From Cordylochernes scorpioides (Eukaryota; Arthropoda; Arachnida; Pseudoscorpiones; Chernetidae), in the NCBI GenBank assembly GCA_030710605.1, contig CP092865.1, forward strand, positions 144,259,081-144,323,080: 64,000 nucleotides of DNA, in the 5' to 3' direction. Position numbers and translations under genes: made by a program. The notes below the pieces were generated by a model. The model was not told the origin of the DNA. It did not search any database and saw only the letters and a program-made list of their open reading frames with translations. Below, one piece after another: positions 20,351 through 30,010 of the stretch. Position 1 is the stretch's first letter, and every line of letters begins with the position of its first letter.

Positions 20351-21387
20351 TCTTGAGTTGGTTAATCACGGCACCAGTCCAAGCCGGTTCTCCTGTGAGA
20401 AACGGTGAGAGGGATGAATATCATTGGTGTTCTTGCATAAAGACCAACCCTCTTAAGCCTTCGATAAACTGTGTATCTCTAAACTGTGGTTCCAGGGGAA
20501 CCTTAGATCTTATTAAAGAGATGAGTAGCTGTCATCCCCTATGGCCCTTCGCAGTCAGAGTCAAATTATTGCCTTCTCTTAATCGTGTTTAATCTTTATT
20601 ATGACTATGACTTAACTTTCTTGTGATGATTTCGGTTTCCCTGAATTATTCCAAGAACTGGTAAACCATATCTCTCTTTGAACATTGGGTCATTTGACGA
20701 CTTCAGTCATGGATTGGCCAGCTTCCATTCTCCATCGTAAAACATCGTATAACGAACATGTGAAGAAGCCAATATGTCGATAACTTTTCAGAATATGCAA
20801 GATTATAAAAGAATAACAATTACGAAGTTGCTAAATAAGCGAGCCCTCATCAAAAATTGCATGAAATGTGCCTATTCAAAGTTCAATAAATCAAATCATT
20901 AAATCAAGTATATATTTTTTATAAATGTTTACCAATTTTTGGTCATTTTAGCTTAATAAATATGGAATTCTATTTTCAAAAAGCATTTTAATAAATATTT
21001 TTGACACCAGTGAATTGCTAATTAAAAAAAATTAATTAAATGTTTAATCGATAAAAAGATATAAATATGTAACCTTTTTTTAACTTTGTACCTAGAGAGG
21101 CATTTCTCCCTTTAATTATGCATCAGAACAATGCAATATGTTCATCACCCTGGTAAAAACCTTTTCACGACCTGGGACTGTAAAGACTGTGGTGGTGAGA
21201 GTTCCCTGGATAGATAGACCTCTTTGTCGATGTCTCTTTTAGAATTCTTTAAATTTATAGCGTGTTCTGTGTGTGATTATGTGCTGATATAAGGATATTT
21301 CTTGTACTGTGAAGCGCTTTCTTGCTAAAAGTAGGAAGTTATAGAGACATTCTTACATCCTTAGTGACATGGTACATGCTGTTGCAG
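20351..21387. other. intron DNA, nothing recognised
   Basis: AT-rich from 20600 on. No repeat family seen elsewhere in the window and no coding pattern. Confidence 0.5.
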
Positions 21388-21777
21388 CCATGGCCATGGG
21401 CACTGTCTCCTAGACCGCCCCGAGGAGGACCTGTTGGCCGGAGTATCAGGATGGCCAGGAGAGACCTACGACATGGACCAACAGTGCGAGCTGGTGTTCG
21501 CCAACGACTCCAAGATCTGTCCCTACATGCCGGCCTGCAGACGTCTCTGGTGTACCATGGGAGACGACGGGGGCTGCCGTACCCAGCACATGCCCTGGGC
21601 GGATGGCACGCCCTGTGAGACAGACAAGACCTGTCACCATGGTGAATGTCTCTCTCTCAAGAAGGCCTCAGGCGTTCCTGTTGATGGACAGTGGGGGACA
21701 TGGAAAGCCTATGGGGAATGTTCCCGTTCCTGTGGCGGTGGCGTGCAGAAGTCGGAGAGAGAATGTGATAACCCCAG
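21388..21777 (+). CDS. ADAMTS9: ADAMTS exon: disintegrin-like domain and first TSP1
   Basis: Begins HGHGHCLLDRP and includes the disintegrin-like Cys pattern (CELVFANDSKICPYMPACRR, LWCTMGDDGGC). It then enters TSP1-1 at WGTWKAYGECSRSCGGG. That TSP1 has a WxxW C-mannosylation motif and a CSxSCGxG O-fucosylation motif. Length 390 nt, entry and exit phase 2, acceptor GTTGCAG, donor GTATGG. Confidence 0.97.
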
Positions 21778-21964
21778 GTATGGTGTGCATAGGTTCACTG
21801 CACATGTGAGAACAGAACTTTCTCTAACCCCCCCTAGTACAGTAGGACATACTCAATGTGAGGACACTCTCGCTAGAAGACAGCTCTTTACAAACGACAG
21901 TTTTTATCTCCAAAATTATCATTTTTACCTATTGTTACGATGTACTAGAGCGCCATCTGTTATC

Positions 21965-22040
21965 AAATTATAAAACTATTTTAGAGGCGTAATATTCTTT
22001 TTAAAAAGAATATTACGCCTCTAAAATAGTTTTATAATTT
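21965..22040. repeat. perfect 76-bp palindrome
   Basis: Two 38-bp arms meet at 22002/22003 with no spacer (centre TCTTTTTAAAAAGA). The preceding GCGCCATCTGTTATC is the outer end of the long-armed MITE-B elements, so this is probably a collapsed element of that type. Confidence 0.9.
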
Positions 22041-22394
22041 TTACCTATTATTGATGTGATCGATAAAAGGTTATCTCTATCTAAAAGACACTTTGACACT
22101 GTAGCTAGGTGTTGTCTTTTAGAGAGAGATTCTATTCTAACAGAAAGTTATAGTCTAAGATTATATATATGTTTCCAGGGATGCACAAATACCACAATAA
22201 GACTGTACAATTATGAAGGAGCAACTAATGTGTGTGGTTTTTCCATCTAAAATATAATCATAATATTATACCGAGAGACAACTCGGGTTTCAGATTGCTG
22301 AATATATACTATATTTTAATATTTAGCATATATATAAAAGAATGTGAAAAAATAGTATAAATGTGATATTGTACTGGGATAAGGTGTATAATTA
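22041..22394. other. intron DNA, nothing recognised
   Basis: AT-rich sequence without recognisable repeat or coding content. Confidence 0.4.
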
Positions 22395-22534
22395 TGAAAA
22401 AAGGGCATCTCCTTATCGTGCAACTGAAAGTTGCTGATGGTTTGCTCCATCTATTGGAATAAATATCAACTATTCTCGTTGATTTTTAATTATTCCAGAA
22501 TTGGCCAAATACCCATTCTTGATTAATCAAGAAA

Positions 22535-22588
22535 AGCTAACCACGGACGCGTTTCGGGCTGTTGGCCCTCATCCGCGTGGTGCAAGCT
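22535..22588 (-). ncRNA. hammerhead motif, family 1, core mutated
   Basis: Same as the copy at 18872 except that the core reads CGGATGA: the U at position 4 is G. This residue is essential, so the copy should be inactive. Confidence 0.7.
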
Positions 22589-22863
22589 GTACCTCAACGA
22601 CCAAAAAACTGGTCATTAAGGCATCCTGAAAAATCATGAAACGGGTAGTTAAGGCCAGAATTGCGCGAGACCGCGACACAATGTGAAAAAAAAGTACAAG
22701 TGTAATATTGTACTGGGATAAAGTGCATAATTATGAAAAAAGGCATCTCTTTATCGTGCAAACTGAAAGTTGCTCGATAGTCTCACGCAATTCTGGCCTT
22801 AACTGCCCGTTTCATGATTTTTCAGGATACCTTGAATGACCAGTTTTTTGGTCGTTGAGGTAC

Positions 22864-22917
22864 AGCTTGCACCACGCTGATGAGGGCCAACAGCCCGAAA
22901 CGCGTCCGTGGTTAGCT
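22864..22917 (+). ncRNA. hammerhead ribozyme, type I-like (family 1, intact core), sense to ADAMTS
   Basis: CTGATGA at 22877-22883, stem II GGGC/GCCC, GAAA at 22897-22900 and GUC at 22904-22906 are all intact, with cleavage predicted after 22906. It lies in the sense strand of the ADAMTS intron 21778-24286, so the motif would be present in the pre-mRNA. Base pairing with the inverted neighbour could mask it. Confidence 0.8.
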
Positions 22918-23077
22918 TTTCTTGATTAATCGAGAATGGGTATTTGGCCAATTCTGGAATAATTAAAAAATCAACGAGAATAGTTGATATTTATTCCGAT
23001 AGAAGGCGCAAGCCATCAGCAGATACCTTTTTTCATATATAAGAATATATGTGCTTTAGTATATTTACGTATATAGC

Positions 23078-23390
23078 AGGGGGTCGGTGGAAGGCTGGTT
23101 AAACCGTTTGGTTTACGACCACTACGACCCGGGTTCGATCCCCGCATTGGACACTTTTTTCTGTTTAAAAAAAAATGCTCCAATGGCCCCCCGATTCTTG
23201 CAAAAGTCCAACCCCACCAGCGAGTGCAAGTAACCAAACGGGGCTCTGGCACATTTGTAAGTGCAAAGTCGAACTGCTTTCACATGTGTAGACATGTGGT
23301 GCGCTTACAGTAAAAAAGCAGTCGCTAACTACCCACCATGATTATCATGGCCTGTACCACGTGTACTAGGGATAAGCAAAAAAAAAAAAC
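23078..23390 (+). mobile_element. SINE-2, best-preserved copy
   Basis: The tRNA-like head has GTCGGTGGAAGGCTGGTTAA (A-box region) and GGGTTCGATCCCC (B box). It is followed by a body with CAATGGCCCCCCGATTCTTG, AGCGAGTGCAAGTAACCAAA and CATGTGTAGACATGTGGTGC, and an A-rich end after GTGTACTAGGGATAAGC. Other copies are at 7970, 18495, 34510, 40560 and 41806. Confidence 0.8.
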
Positions 23391-23579
23391 GTATATAGCT
23401 TTAATTTCGTTTTTCTTTTGTTTAGTTGCAAGTTTGAATCTTGATTTTTATCTGTTTCATATTGTTTCGAACTTTATTCTCTGTTTTACCTAAAGAAAGC
23501 TCCCCTGAAAGTTTACCAAGATGGTAGATAACATCTGTTGATTTGTTGAATAGTTAATATTTCTAACTATATATAATTA

Positions 23580-23773
23580 CAGTGGACCCTCGGTTTACGA
23601 GCACCTTGGAGTATGAGCTTTTCGCAGTACGAGCAAAATTTTTAGAAAAATTTTACCTCTGATTACGAGTGAAATTTCGCATTACGAGCAACTCGTGATG
23701 GTTGCCCCTCTTCTCCCTTCAAAAGAAACAAAAATCCTGGAACGGATTATGCTCGCAAACCGAGGGTCCACTG
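23580..23773. mobile_element. Tigger/pogo-type MITE
   Basis: Ends CAGTGGACCCTCGGTTTACG and the inverted partner AAACCGAGGGTCCACTG are flanked by TA. These end sequences are typical of pogo/Tigger-group elements. Noncoding, 194 bp. Confidence 0.85.
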
Positions 23774-24286
23774 TATAATAAAATAGTTATGAATAATCTG
23801 AAAGGTGTGGATTTTTTAATCGTCTGATTTTAAAAATTATCTACACATAAAATGACAATATGTAAAAAAAAAACTAAGTTAAAAGGATTAAATCATTATC
23901 AAGGGAAAATATCTGAGCCCTGAAACTGGAAAGTCCTAGCCAATATCATGGAAGATTTTTGAAGTAATATTCTCGTAAAAGATTCTTTAAAAGTTTCTAT
24001 ATTTTTAAGAAATTATTTTTGTATTAGTAGTTAGGGCCGTCCTGAGGACACGTTCCTATTTTATTCAAGGAAAACCGTTCTCCGAAGACAGGTTCAATTC
24101 GATTAATTGTCTTCTTTTTACTAATAGAGAAGATGTTTGAAAAGCAGATCTGTGAATAAAAAGAACGTTTCCACGGCTAAAATCGATCTCTTACAATGGA
24201 AAGGGTCAAATACATGTTTGGTTGTAGCTAGTTTACAACAGAGTACATAGGAATCCCCTGGGCTAATACCCTATGTGTGATTGCAG
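23774..24286. other. intron DNA, nothing recognised
   Basis: AT-rich; no supported feature. Confidence 0.4.
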
Positions 24287-24350
24287 ACCTACCAAGGGTG
24301 GCAAGTACTGTGTGGGAGAGAGAGTCCGCTACCAGTCCTGCAATGCCCGG
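24287..24350 (+). CDS. ADAMTS9: ADAMTS exon: second half of TSP1-1
   Basis: Encodes PTKGGKYCVGERVRYQSCNA plus R, the GGxYCxGxRxxxxSCN pattern that ends the first TSP1 in ADAMTS proteins. Entry phase 2, exit phase 0, acceptor TTGCAG, donor GTGAGT. Confidence 0.95.
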
Positions 24351-24456
24351 GTGAGTCGTCCAGGTCCATAAAAGTCCGTCTTCAGGAATCTGCTGATTGG
24401 GATCATAGTCCATACATTCCCATTCCTATACCACATATACCTTTACTAGCCGAATG

Positions 24457-24675
24457 ACCCGGGCAACGCCCGTGTTTTACCCGATTGAATGTTTTTATTC
24501 AAATACTAATTGTTACAATTATAAATTGGCGCCTTAAATAAATGCATATATTAGTTAATAACTATAGCCTATGTGCTTTATCTGTCTATGTACTGTTGGC
24601 TTCCGTAGGCGTCTCTTACTGGGTAAAAGAAAGAGAGGATTCCATTTAGTTATTAACTAATATATGCATTTATTC
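24457..24675. repeat. CCGGGCAACGCC repeat head with foldback
   Basis: ACTAGCCGAATGACCCGGGC through AATTATAAATTGGCGCC matches the head of the 31872-32572 element. It is followed by an inverted repeat (TAAATGCATATATTAGTTAA and its complement, 24535-24672). Confidence 0.65.
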
Positions 24676-24944
24676 AAGGAGCGACCCGCTCCAACACAAT
24701 AGTTACAAAAACAACAAAGCGAGTGGGGGAAGGTGGCGTGATCGTAGCCAACCAATAGGAGAGCGCCATTCCAAAAAAAAAAGCAAACTGTGACAGAGAT
24801 GAAAAAGAATTTATGACGCTCGTAACTGTATATAGAATAAGGAAGACATGTAGAACCTTTCTTGATCTTCTTTTTTCTTGGGTGAAATTTCTTAAGGCCA
24901 TTTGTACTCTACATTTGTCGGCCATCCTGAATGACAATGGAACT

Positions 24945-25375
24945 GTTCTGTAAACCTGCTTATTTCATAGCACGACTTAGTGAAGATTCTGTGCTCTCTC
25001 AACATGTTCAAGGAAATATCTACGTTACTCTAAGGTTATCCTGAATGACAATGGAACTGTTCTGTGAACCTGTTTACTTCATAGCAATACTTAGTGAAGA
25101 TTCTCTGCTCTCAAAATGTTCAAGGAAATATCTACGTTAGTCTAAGGTTATCCTGAATGACAATGGAACTGTTCTGTAAACACTGTTTACTTCATAGCAC
25201 TACTTAGTGAAGATTCTGTGTTCTCAACATGTTCAAGGAAATATCTACGTTAGTCTAAGGTTATCCTGAATGACAATGGAACTGTTCTGTAAACACTGTT
25301 TACTTCATAGCACTACTTAGTGAAGATTCTGTGTTCTCAACATGTTCAAGGAAATATCTACGCTACTCTAAGGTT
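24945..25375. repeat. tandem repeat, about 115 bp x 4
   Basis: Units contain TCCTGAATGACAATGGAACT, CATAGCACTACTTAGTGAAG and AACATGTTCAAGGAAATATC. Confidence 0.85.
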
Positions 25376-25377
25376 AT

Positions 25378-25498
25378 GCTGAAGATAGAGGTTACCTGGC
25401 CGGCATTCATTTTTCTATGAAAAATAGACACTTCGGCCAGTTAGAAAATAAAAAAACTCTAATTGGCCGAAGTGTCTATTTTTCATAGATTGTTATAA
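25378..25498. repeat. minimal HHR-2-end foldback hairpin
   Basis: The arms CTATGAAAAATAGACACTTC-GGCC and complement (25415-25498) form a stem of about 28 bp. The preceding GGTTACCTGGCCGGCATTCA is the outer end of HHR-2 elements; the ribozyme core itself is lost. Confidence 0.75.
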
Positions 25499-25605
25499 AT
25501 TTTGCTATGACTTTCTAATTTAATGAGAAGTACAATGACATCGTACACAATGCACGGTACGAAAAACGATTTGTGTCAAAATATGCTATTTTATATCCCT
25601 CTTTA

Positions 25606-26120
25606 TACTCATGGACAAAACTTTAGGAAGTTGAAAGTCTTTATGGTAACCCGTCGTCTGTCTTTGAAGGAGGCAAAGGCAATTTTGTTCACACTTGGTT
25701 ATCTTGTGTGTTTTCGATAAAGCTGACTGTGTATAGAATAAATTCAAGAGTTATTGTCTGAATCCCGATATACATGCTGAAAGGTACAACTTACCTAAGT
25801 TTTGTCCATGAGTGTATCTTTCAGAGTTATTGTCTGAATCCCGATATACATGCTGAAAGGTACAACTTACCTAAGTTTTGTCCATGAGTGTATCTTTCAG
25901 AGTTATTGTCTGAATCCCGATATACATGCTAAAAGGTACAACTTCCTTAAGTTTTGTCCATGAGTGTATCTTTCAGAGTTATTGTCTGAATCATGATATA
26001 CATGCTAAAAGGTACAACTTACCTAAGTTTTGTCCATGAGTGTATCTTTCAGAGTTATTGTCTGAATCCCGATATACATGCTGAAAGGTACAACTTCCTC
26101 AAGTTTTGTTCATGAGTGTA
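25606..26120. mobile_element. MITE-A with five tandem tails
   Basis: One left end (CTCATGGACAAAACTTTAGG) is followed by five tandem tails of about 75 bp, each running CTTTCAGAGTTATTGTCTGA to TTTTGTCCATGAGTGTAT. This is the clearest case of tail amplification. Confidence 0.85.
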
Positions 26121-26124
26121 GCTA

Positions 26125-26600
26125 TATCTTTCACTTGATGAGACATGCTTGGCCATATCTTAAGGTTAAATCATAATTTCTTCGACTCCCTTCAAACTCA
26201 CAATAACTTGCAAGACTTAGTTTAAGAAACTGAGAAAAATAGGGATGATTTTTATTTCATTGAGAGAGAGCTATGTGGTTGTTATAATGCTTCAATCTCT
26301 TTATTGTTACTGTTGTTGATGGTTGTAAATTTCAAATGAAAAAATGTAGATGATTTTATTGAATGCCAATACTTTACCAGAGAAAGCATTAGGCAAAATC
26401 TGATCCATTGTGAAAGTTAAGTCAAAGTTTCACTTCTATACCAATTTCTCTATGTCATAAAGATTTAACTCTGTACATCTTGGCTACTGAATATTGATGG
26501 GCAGACAAGAGTAAAAAACAAATTACTAAACAGTTTTGTATGTTATTTGTTGGTTGAAAGTTTGTGTTTGTAAAACAATATGGCTACATTAAACACACCT
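26125..26600. other. intron DNA, nothing recognised
   Basis: No supported feature. Confidence 0.4.
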
Positions 26601-26601
26601 T

Positions 26602-26781
26602 TATTTAAATTTAACAGAACACGAGAGAAACATAAGATACAAAGACAATAGATCCTTAATATATCAACACACCCGCACCACTGGACACACATTTAATATC
26701 AAACAAGCAATAGCCCATTATCACGACATAAAAAGCAAGCAACAACGATTATTCCTGGAAGCACTGGTATCATCAAAATAA
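26602..26781 (+). pseudogene. Penelope-like element GIY-YIG endonuclease C-terminus
   Basis: The frame encodes LTEHERNIRYKDNRSLIYQH followed by TRTTGHTFN, then RLFLEALVSSK and a stop. The order EH...I...D..S.I..H...TGHxF...R...EAL is the end of the GIY-YIG endonuclease domain of Penelope-like retroelements. No reverse transcriptase is found upstream, so it is a 5'-truncated remnant. Penelope-like elements are the classic hosts of hammerhead ribozymes, which links it to the HHR families in this window. Confidence 0.75.
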
Positions 26782-27549
26782 ATAGCATCAATAGAAAAAT
26801 TGACCTCCCAACCCAATATAACAATATCCCTCACTAATTAACTATATAATTGTTTGTATGTATATATACGTTGTTAGCACGTTTTCTTTGAAGTTGCTTC
26901 TAGAAAGAACGAGCTGACTCAATTCGATTCAATTCGATTTATTTCAATCAACAAAAGAAAATTACATTACGATTTAATGCGATTTAGTTGTATATATAAG
27001 ACAAAAAAAAGAAGAAGAAGAAAAAACAACAAAAATAATGATGATAAGTAACAATAAAATTCTATGAATATGAATTATAATTAATTAATAAAATACAATA
27101 ATAATAATAATAAATAAACCTAACATATATATTACTATAATAATGATAATAAAAAAACCTAACATACGTATTTCATCCCAGTATATATTACTTTAGCTGG
27201 AAGCAGTCTGGTGCACGCCCACGAGAACACATGCCAATAACGAAAGTTTTCAATTATTTTATATAAAGATTAATAAGAGATTGTACATAGAATATCAGCC
27301 CGTTGAAGAACAGTAAATTTGCTCGAAAGCTTACAAATTTGATATTAAAAGAAACTTTTTACCTGATTTTATTTTTACTTTTTCAAATAATTTCTGGGTA
27401 ACTATTATTACAATTCCAATTATTTTATTTCCAAAGCGCTATATCCCGCAAGGGATACTTGCGCCAAACAAGGAGAAAAGTTTATTTACATAAGTTATTT
27501 ACATTATTCAACGCATGAAAACATTAGAGATCCAAATTTTGTAGAAAGT
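26782..27549. other. AT-rich, microsatellite-rich DNA
   Basis: Contains A-rich and (TAA)n-like tracts (27000-27160). The part next to 27550 is probably the 3' region of the minus-strand LINE. Confidence 0.4.
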
Positions 27550-28158
27550 TTAGAATGTATTTACAAAATTTGAATTGAACTTTAAATATGATTTTTTGTC
27601 GGAAATCAAATCGTTAAGTTCACAAACAATTAGTTCATTCTTTATTCTATAATCTTGAAATGCTGGGCATTCGATCAGTAGATGTTTTGAGGTTTGTTCC
27701 TCAATACCACAAAAACAACTTGAATCCTCCACTGCCTTTATTCTATTTTTAAAAATTTTGAAATTTCCGTGTTTTGTAACAAATTGTGTATTATAAAAGT
27801 TTGGACGAAAGTATTTAGGGATTTCTTGGGGGAAAAAGCTTAAGAAAGTATTATTTGCTTCGTTTTTCAGAACATTCATTCTTTATTTGAGAAAGGTATC
27901 TATAATTCTTGGAATAAATGGGTCATAAATTTGTTGATCATCTGTGGATAAGTTTCTCAGATCAGATATCATGATTCTGGATTCGATAAAGTCTGAGATC
28001 AGAGGAATGTTGGCCAGACTATGAACACAGCTATATGATGTGGATTTATAGGCTTGTATACACCATGTTAGTATTTGATATTGGGTTGAATTTAATTTTT
28101 GTAAACATTTTTTATTTAAATATTTGAACCAAATTTCGGGTAAATATTGCTCACACAT
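27550..28158 (-). pseudogene. LINE (non-LTR retrotransposon) C-terminal part, frameshifted
   Basis: Two frames. 28158-27883 begins MCEQYLPEIWFKYLNKKC. 27879-27550 has FVTKHGNF and then CFCG...E.TSKHLLIECPAFQDYR, the CCHC-like end of LINE polyproteins (CxCG...HLLxECPxF). A single break separates them. The element is 5'-truncated at about 28160. Confidence 0.8.
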
Positions 28159-28184
28159 TTTTATTTAGTTCTCGAGGTTTCAGT

Positions 28185-28570
28185 GACTCGTTGTTACTCA
28201 GTTCCCTTGAGGATAGTTACAGCGAGTCATTGAAACTGTGACTCGTTGTTACTCAGTTCCCTTGAGGATAGTTACAGCGAGTCATTGAAACTGTGACTCG
28301 TTGTTACTCAGTTCCCTTGAGGATAGTTACAGCGAGTCATTGAAACTGTGACTCGTTGTTACTCAGTTCCCTTGAGGATAGTTACAGCGAGTCATTGAAA
28401 CTGTGACTCGTTGTTACTCAGTTCCCTTGAGGATAGTTACAGCGAGTCATTGAAACTGTGACTCGTTGTTACTCAGTTCCCTTGAGGATAGTTACAGCGA
28501 GTCATTGAAACTGTGACTCGTTGTTACTCAGTTCCCTTGAGGATAGTTACAGCGAGTCATTAAAACTTCG
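28185..28570. repeat. 55-bp minisatellite x 7
   Basis: Seven almost identical units: GACTCGTTGTTACTCAGTTC, CCTTGAGGATAGTTACAGCG, AGTCATTGAAACTGT. It ends 74 bp before the next ADAMTS exon, close to where a branch point would lie. Confidence 0.95.
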
Positions 28571-28643
28571 GGAATTGAATAAAAATGTGTTTGATGTAGC
28601 CATATAGTTTTCCAAGCTACTAAATAATCTGTCGAATGCCCAG

Positions 28644-28761
28644 CCCTGCCCTCGGGGATCTGAAGATTTCCGAGACGAGCAGTGTTCGGTGTTTGACGGC
28701 AAGCACTTCAACTTCTCTGGACTGACCGAGAATGTCACCTGGGTGTCGCACTACGCCAATG
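28644..28761 (+). CDS. ADAMTS9: ADAMTS exon: Cys-rich domain, first part
   Basis: Encodes PCPRGSEDFRDEQCSVFDGK and then TWVSHYANG, the PCPxxxxDFRxxQCxxF pattern that starts the ADAMTS Cys-rich domain. NFSG and NVTW give possible N-glycosylation sites. Entry phase 0, exit phase 1. Confidence 0.96.
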
Positions 28762-28817
28762 GTAGGTGTATCTGTGCTGGTTGACTCCCCAGCCTGCATG
28801 TGCATGGTGTGTCCCAG

Positions 28818-28954
28818 TGCCCGAGGGTGAGGAGTGCCGTCTCTACTGCAGGGCGAAAGGCACCGCCGCCTTCTTCATGCTGAAGGAACGGGTGGTGGAT
28901 GGTACACCGTGCGGCCCTGACACCTTCAACATCTGTGTTAATGGAATCTGCATG
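28818..28954 (+). CDS. ADAMTS9: ADAMTS exon: Cys-rich domain, middle
   Basis: Encodes VPEGEECRLYCRAKGTAAFF followed by VVDGTPCGPDTFNICVNGIC and M, matching CxLxCRxxGxxxxxxLxxxVxDGTPC...ICVxGxC. It is joined to the previous exon by a 56-bp intron. Exit phase 0, donor GTGGGT. Confidence 0.96.
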
Positions 28955-29044
28955 GTGGGTGGCCACGGAGGGAATACGCTAAATCAATGCTCTTCACTAG
29001 ATTTACTATATATTGATTATAAGAAATGGAAGCGTTTAAGCACG

Positions 29045-29310
29045 ATTATAAAACAAACTTATTCTGTCCTTACTGCGATGAAAAAAAATATTACGAGGGC
29101 TTAACTCATCAGTGGTGAACCCTCCCAGCGGTCTCGTCAATTTAATCTACCAGACCGCTTCTTAAAGATCTAATACTGTATTGGACGACTATATTATTAC
29201 GCTTTCTGTATGCATGTACTGTATTGGACGATTCTACTTATATATGTTTCAATGAAGGGTGGAATCAGAGAAATTGTATTCAAGAAAACTATGGACATAA
29301 GCTTTTAGGA
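29045..29310. mobile_element. MITE-B copy
   Basis: TTCTGTCCTTACTGCGATGA at the left, GGTCTCGTCAATTTAATCTA inside and TTTTAGGACAGTAGAATT at the right. Confidence 0.75.
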
Positions 29311-29566
29311 CAGTAGAATTGCATATAAATATTTGCATCGAGCAATGCTCTTCCGCAAACAATAATGCAATTCCGCAAACTTTTAGTGTTCTTACTGCGA
29401 TGAAAAAAATTTATGCCATTCGTGCTTAAACGCTTCTATTTATTATATATAGATGGCACGTTTTATCGCCTTATATATTGGTTAATTGTATAAACTAGGA
29501 TCAATCAAGTGTATTTTATGATACATAGCATGGAACTAGGAGAGTATATGTGACCGTGGTGTCCAG

Positions 29567-29684
29567 AACGCTGGATGCGACCATGCCCTGGGCTCCAAGA
29601 AGCAAGCTGACATCTGCGGAGTTTGCGGCGGAGACAACTCCACCTGTCGGGTCATCACCGGCAGCTTCCACCACATCGAATACG
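29567..29684 (+). CDS. ADAMTS9: ADAMTS exon: Cys-rich end, start of spacer
   Basis: Encodes [20 protein letters not shown] then [20 protein letters not shown], the [25 protein letters not shown] signature. Entry phase 0, exit phase 1. The final 22 exon bases are repeated downstream as part of a 58-bp minisatellite. Confidence 0.97.
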
Positions 29685-30010
29685 GTACAGTCTCCTTCAC
29701 TGTCACTTCACGATACTTATAGCTTCCACCACATCGAATACGGTACAGTCTCCTTCACTGTGGCTTCACGATACTTATAGCTTCCACCACATCGAATACG
29801 GTACAGTCTCCTTCACTGTGGCTTCACGATACATATAGCTTCCATCACATCGAATACGGTACAGTCTCCTTCACTGTGGCTTCACGATACTTATAGCTTC
29901 CACCACATCGAATACGGTACAGTCTCCTTCACTGTGGCTTCACGACACATATAGCTTCCACCACATCGAATACGGTACAGTCTCCTTCACTGTGGCTTCA
30001 CGATACTTAT
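29663..30010 (+). repeat. 58-bp minisatellite x 6 duplicating exon end and donor
   Basis: Unit 1 starts inside the exon. Every unit repeats AGCTTCCACCACATCGAATA-CG followed by the donor GTACAG, then CTTCACTGTGGCTTCACGAT and ACTTATAG. Because TTATAG precedes each copy of the exon end, each unit looks like a 20-nt microexon with its own acceptor and donor. Confidence 0.95.

Larger units (their letters stand above)
22395..23035. mobile_element. inverted pair of HHR-1 elements
   Basis: A minus-strand ribozyme copy (22395-22690) and a plus-strand copy (22735-23035) face each other across a short spacer with the repeated phrase TGTAATATTGTACTGGGATA. In RNA the two copies would form a hairpin with arms of nearly 300 nt. 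Confidence 0.8.

Noticed and set aside
28185..28570. CRISPR-like array
   Set aside because: Units of 55 bp are identical throughout with no unique spacers, and the context is a eukaryotic intron. It is a minisatellite.
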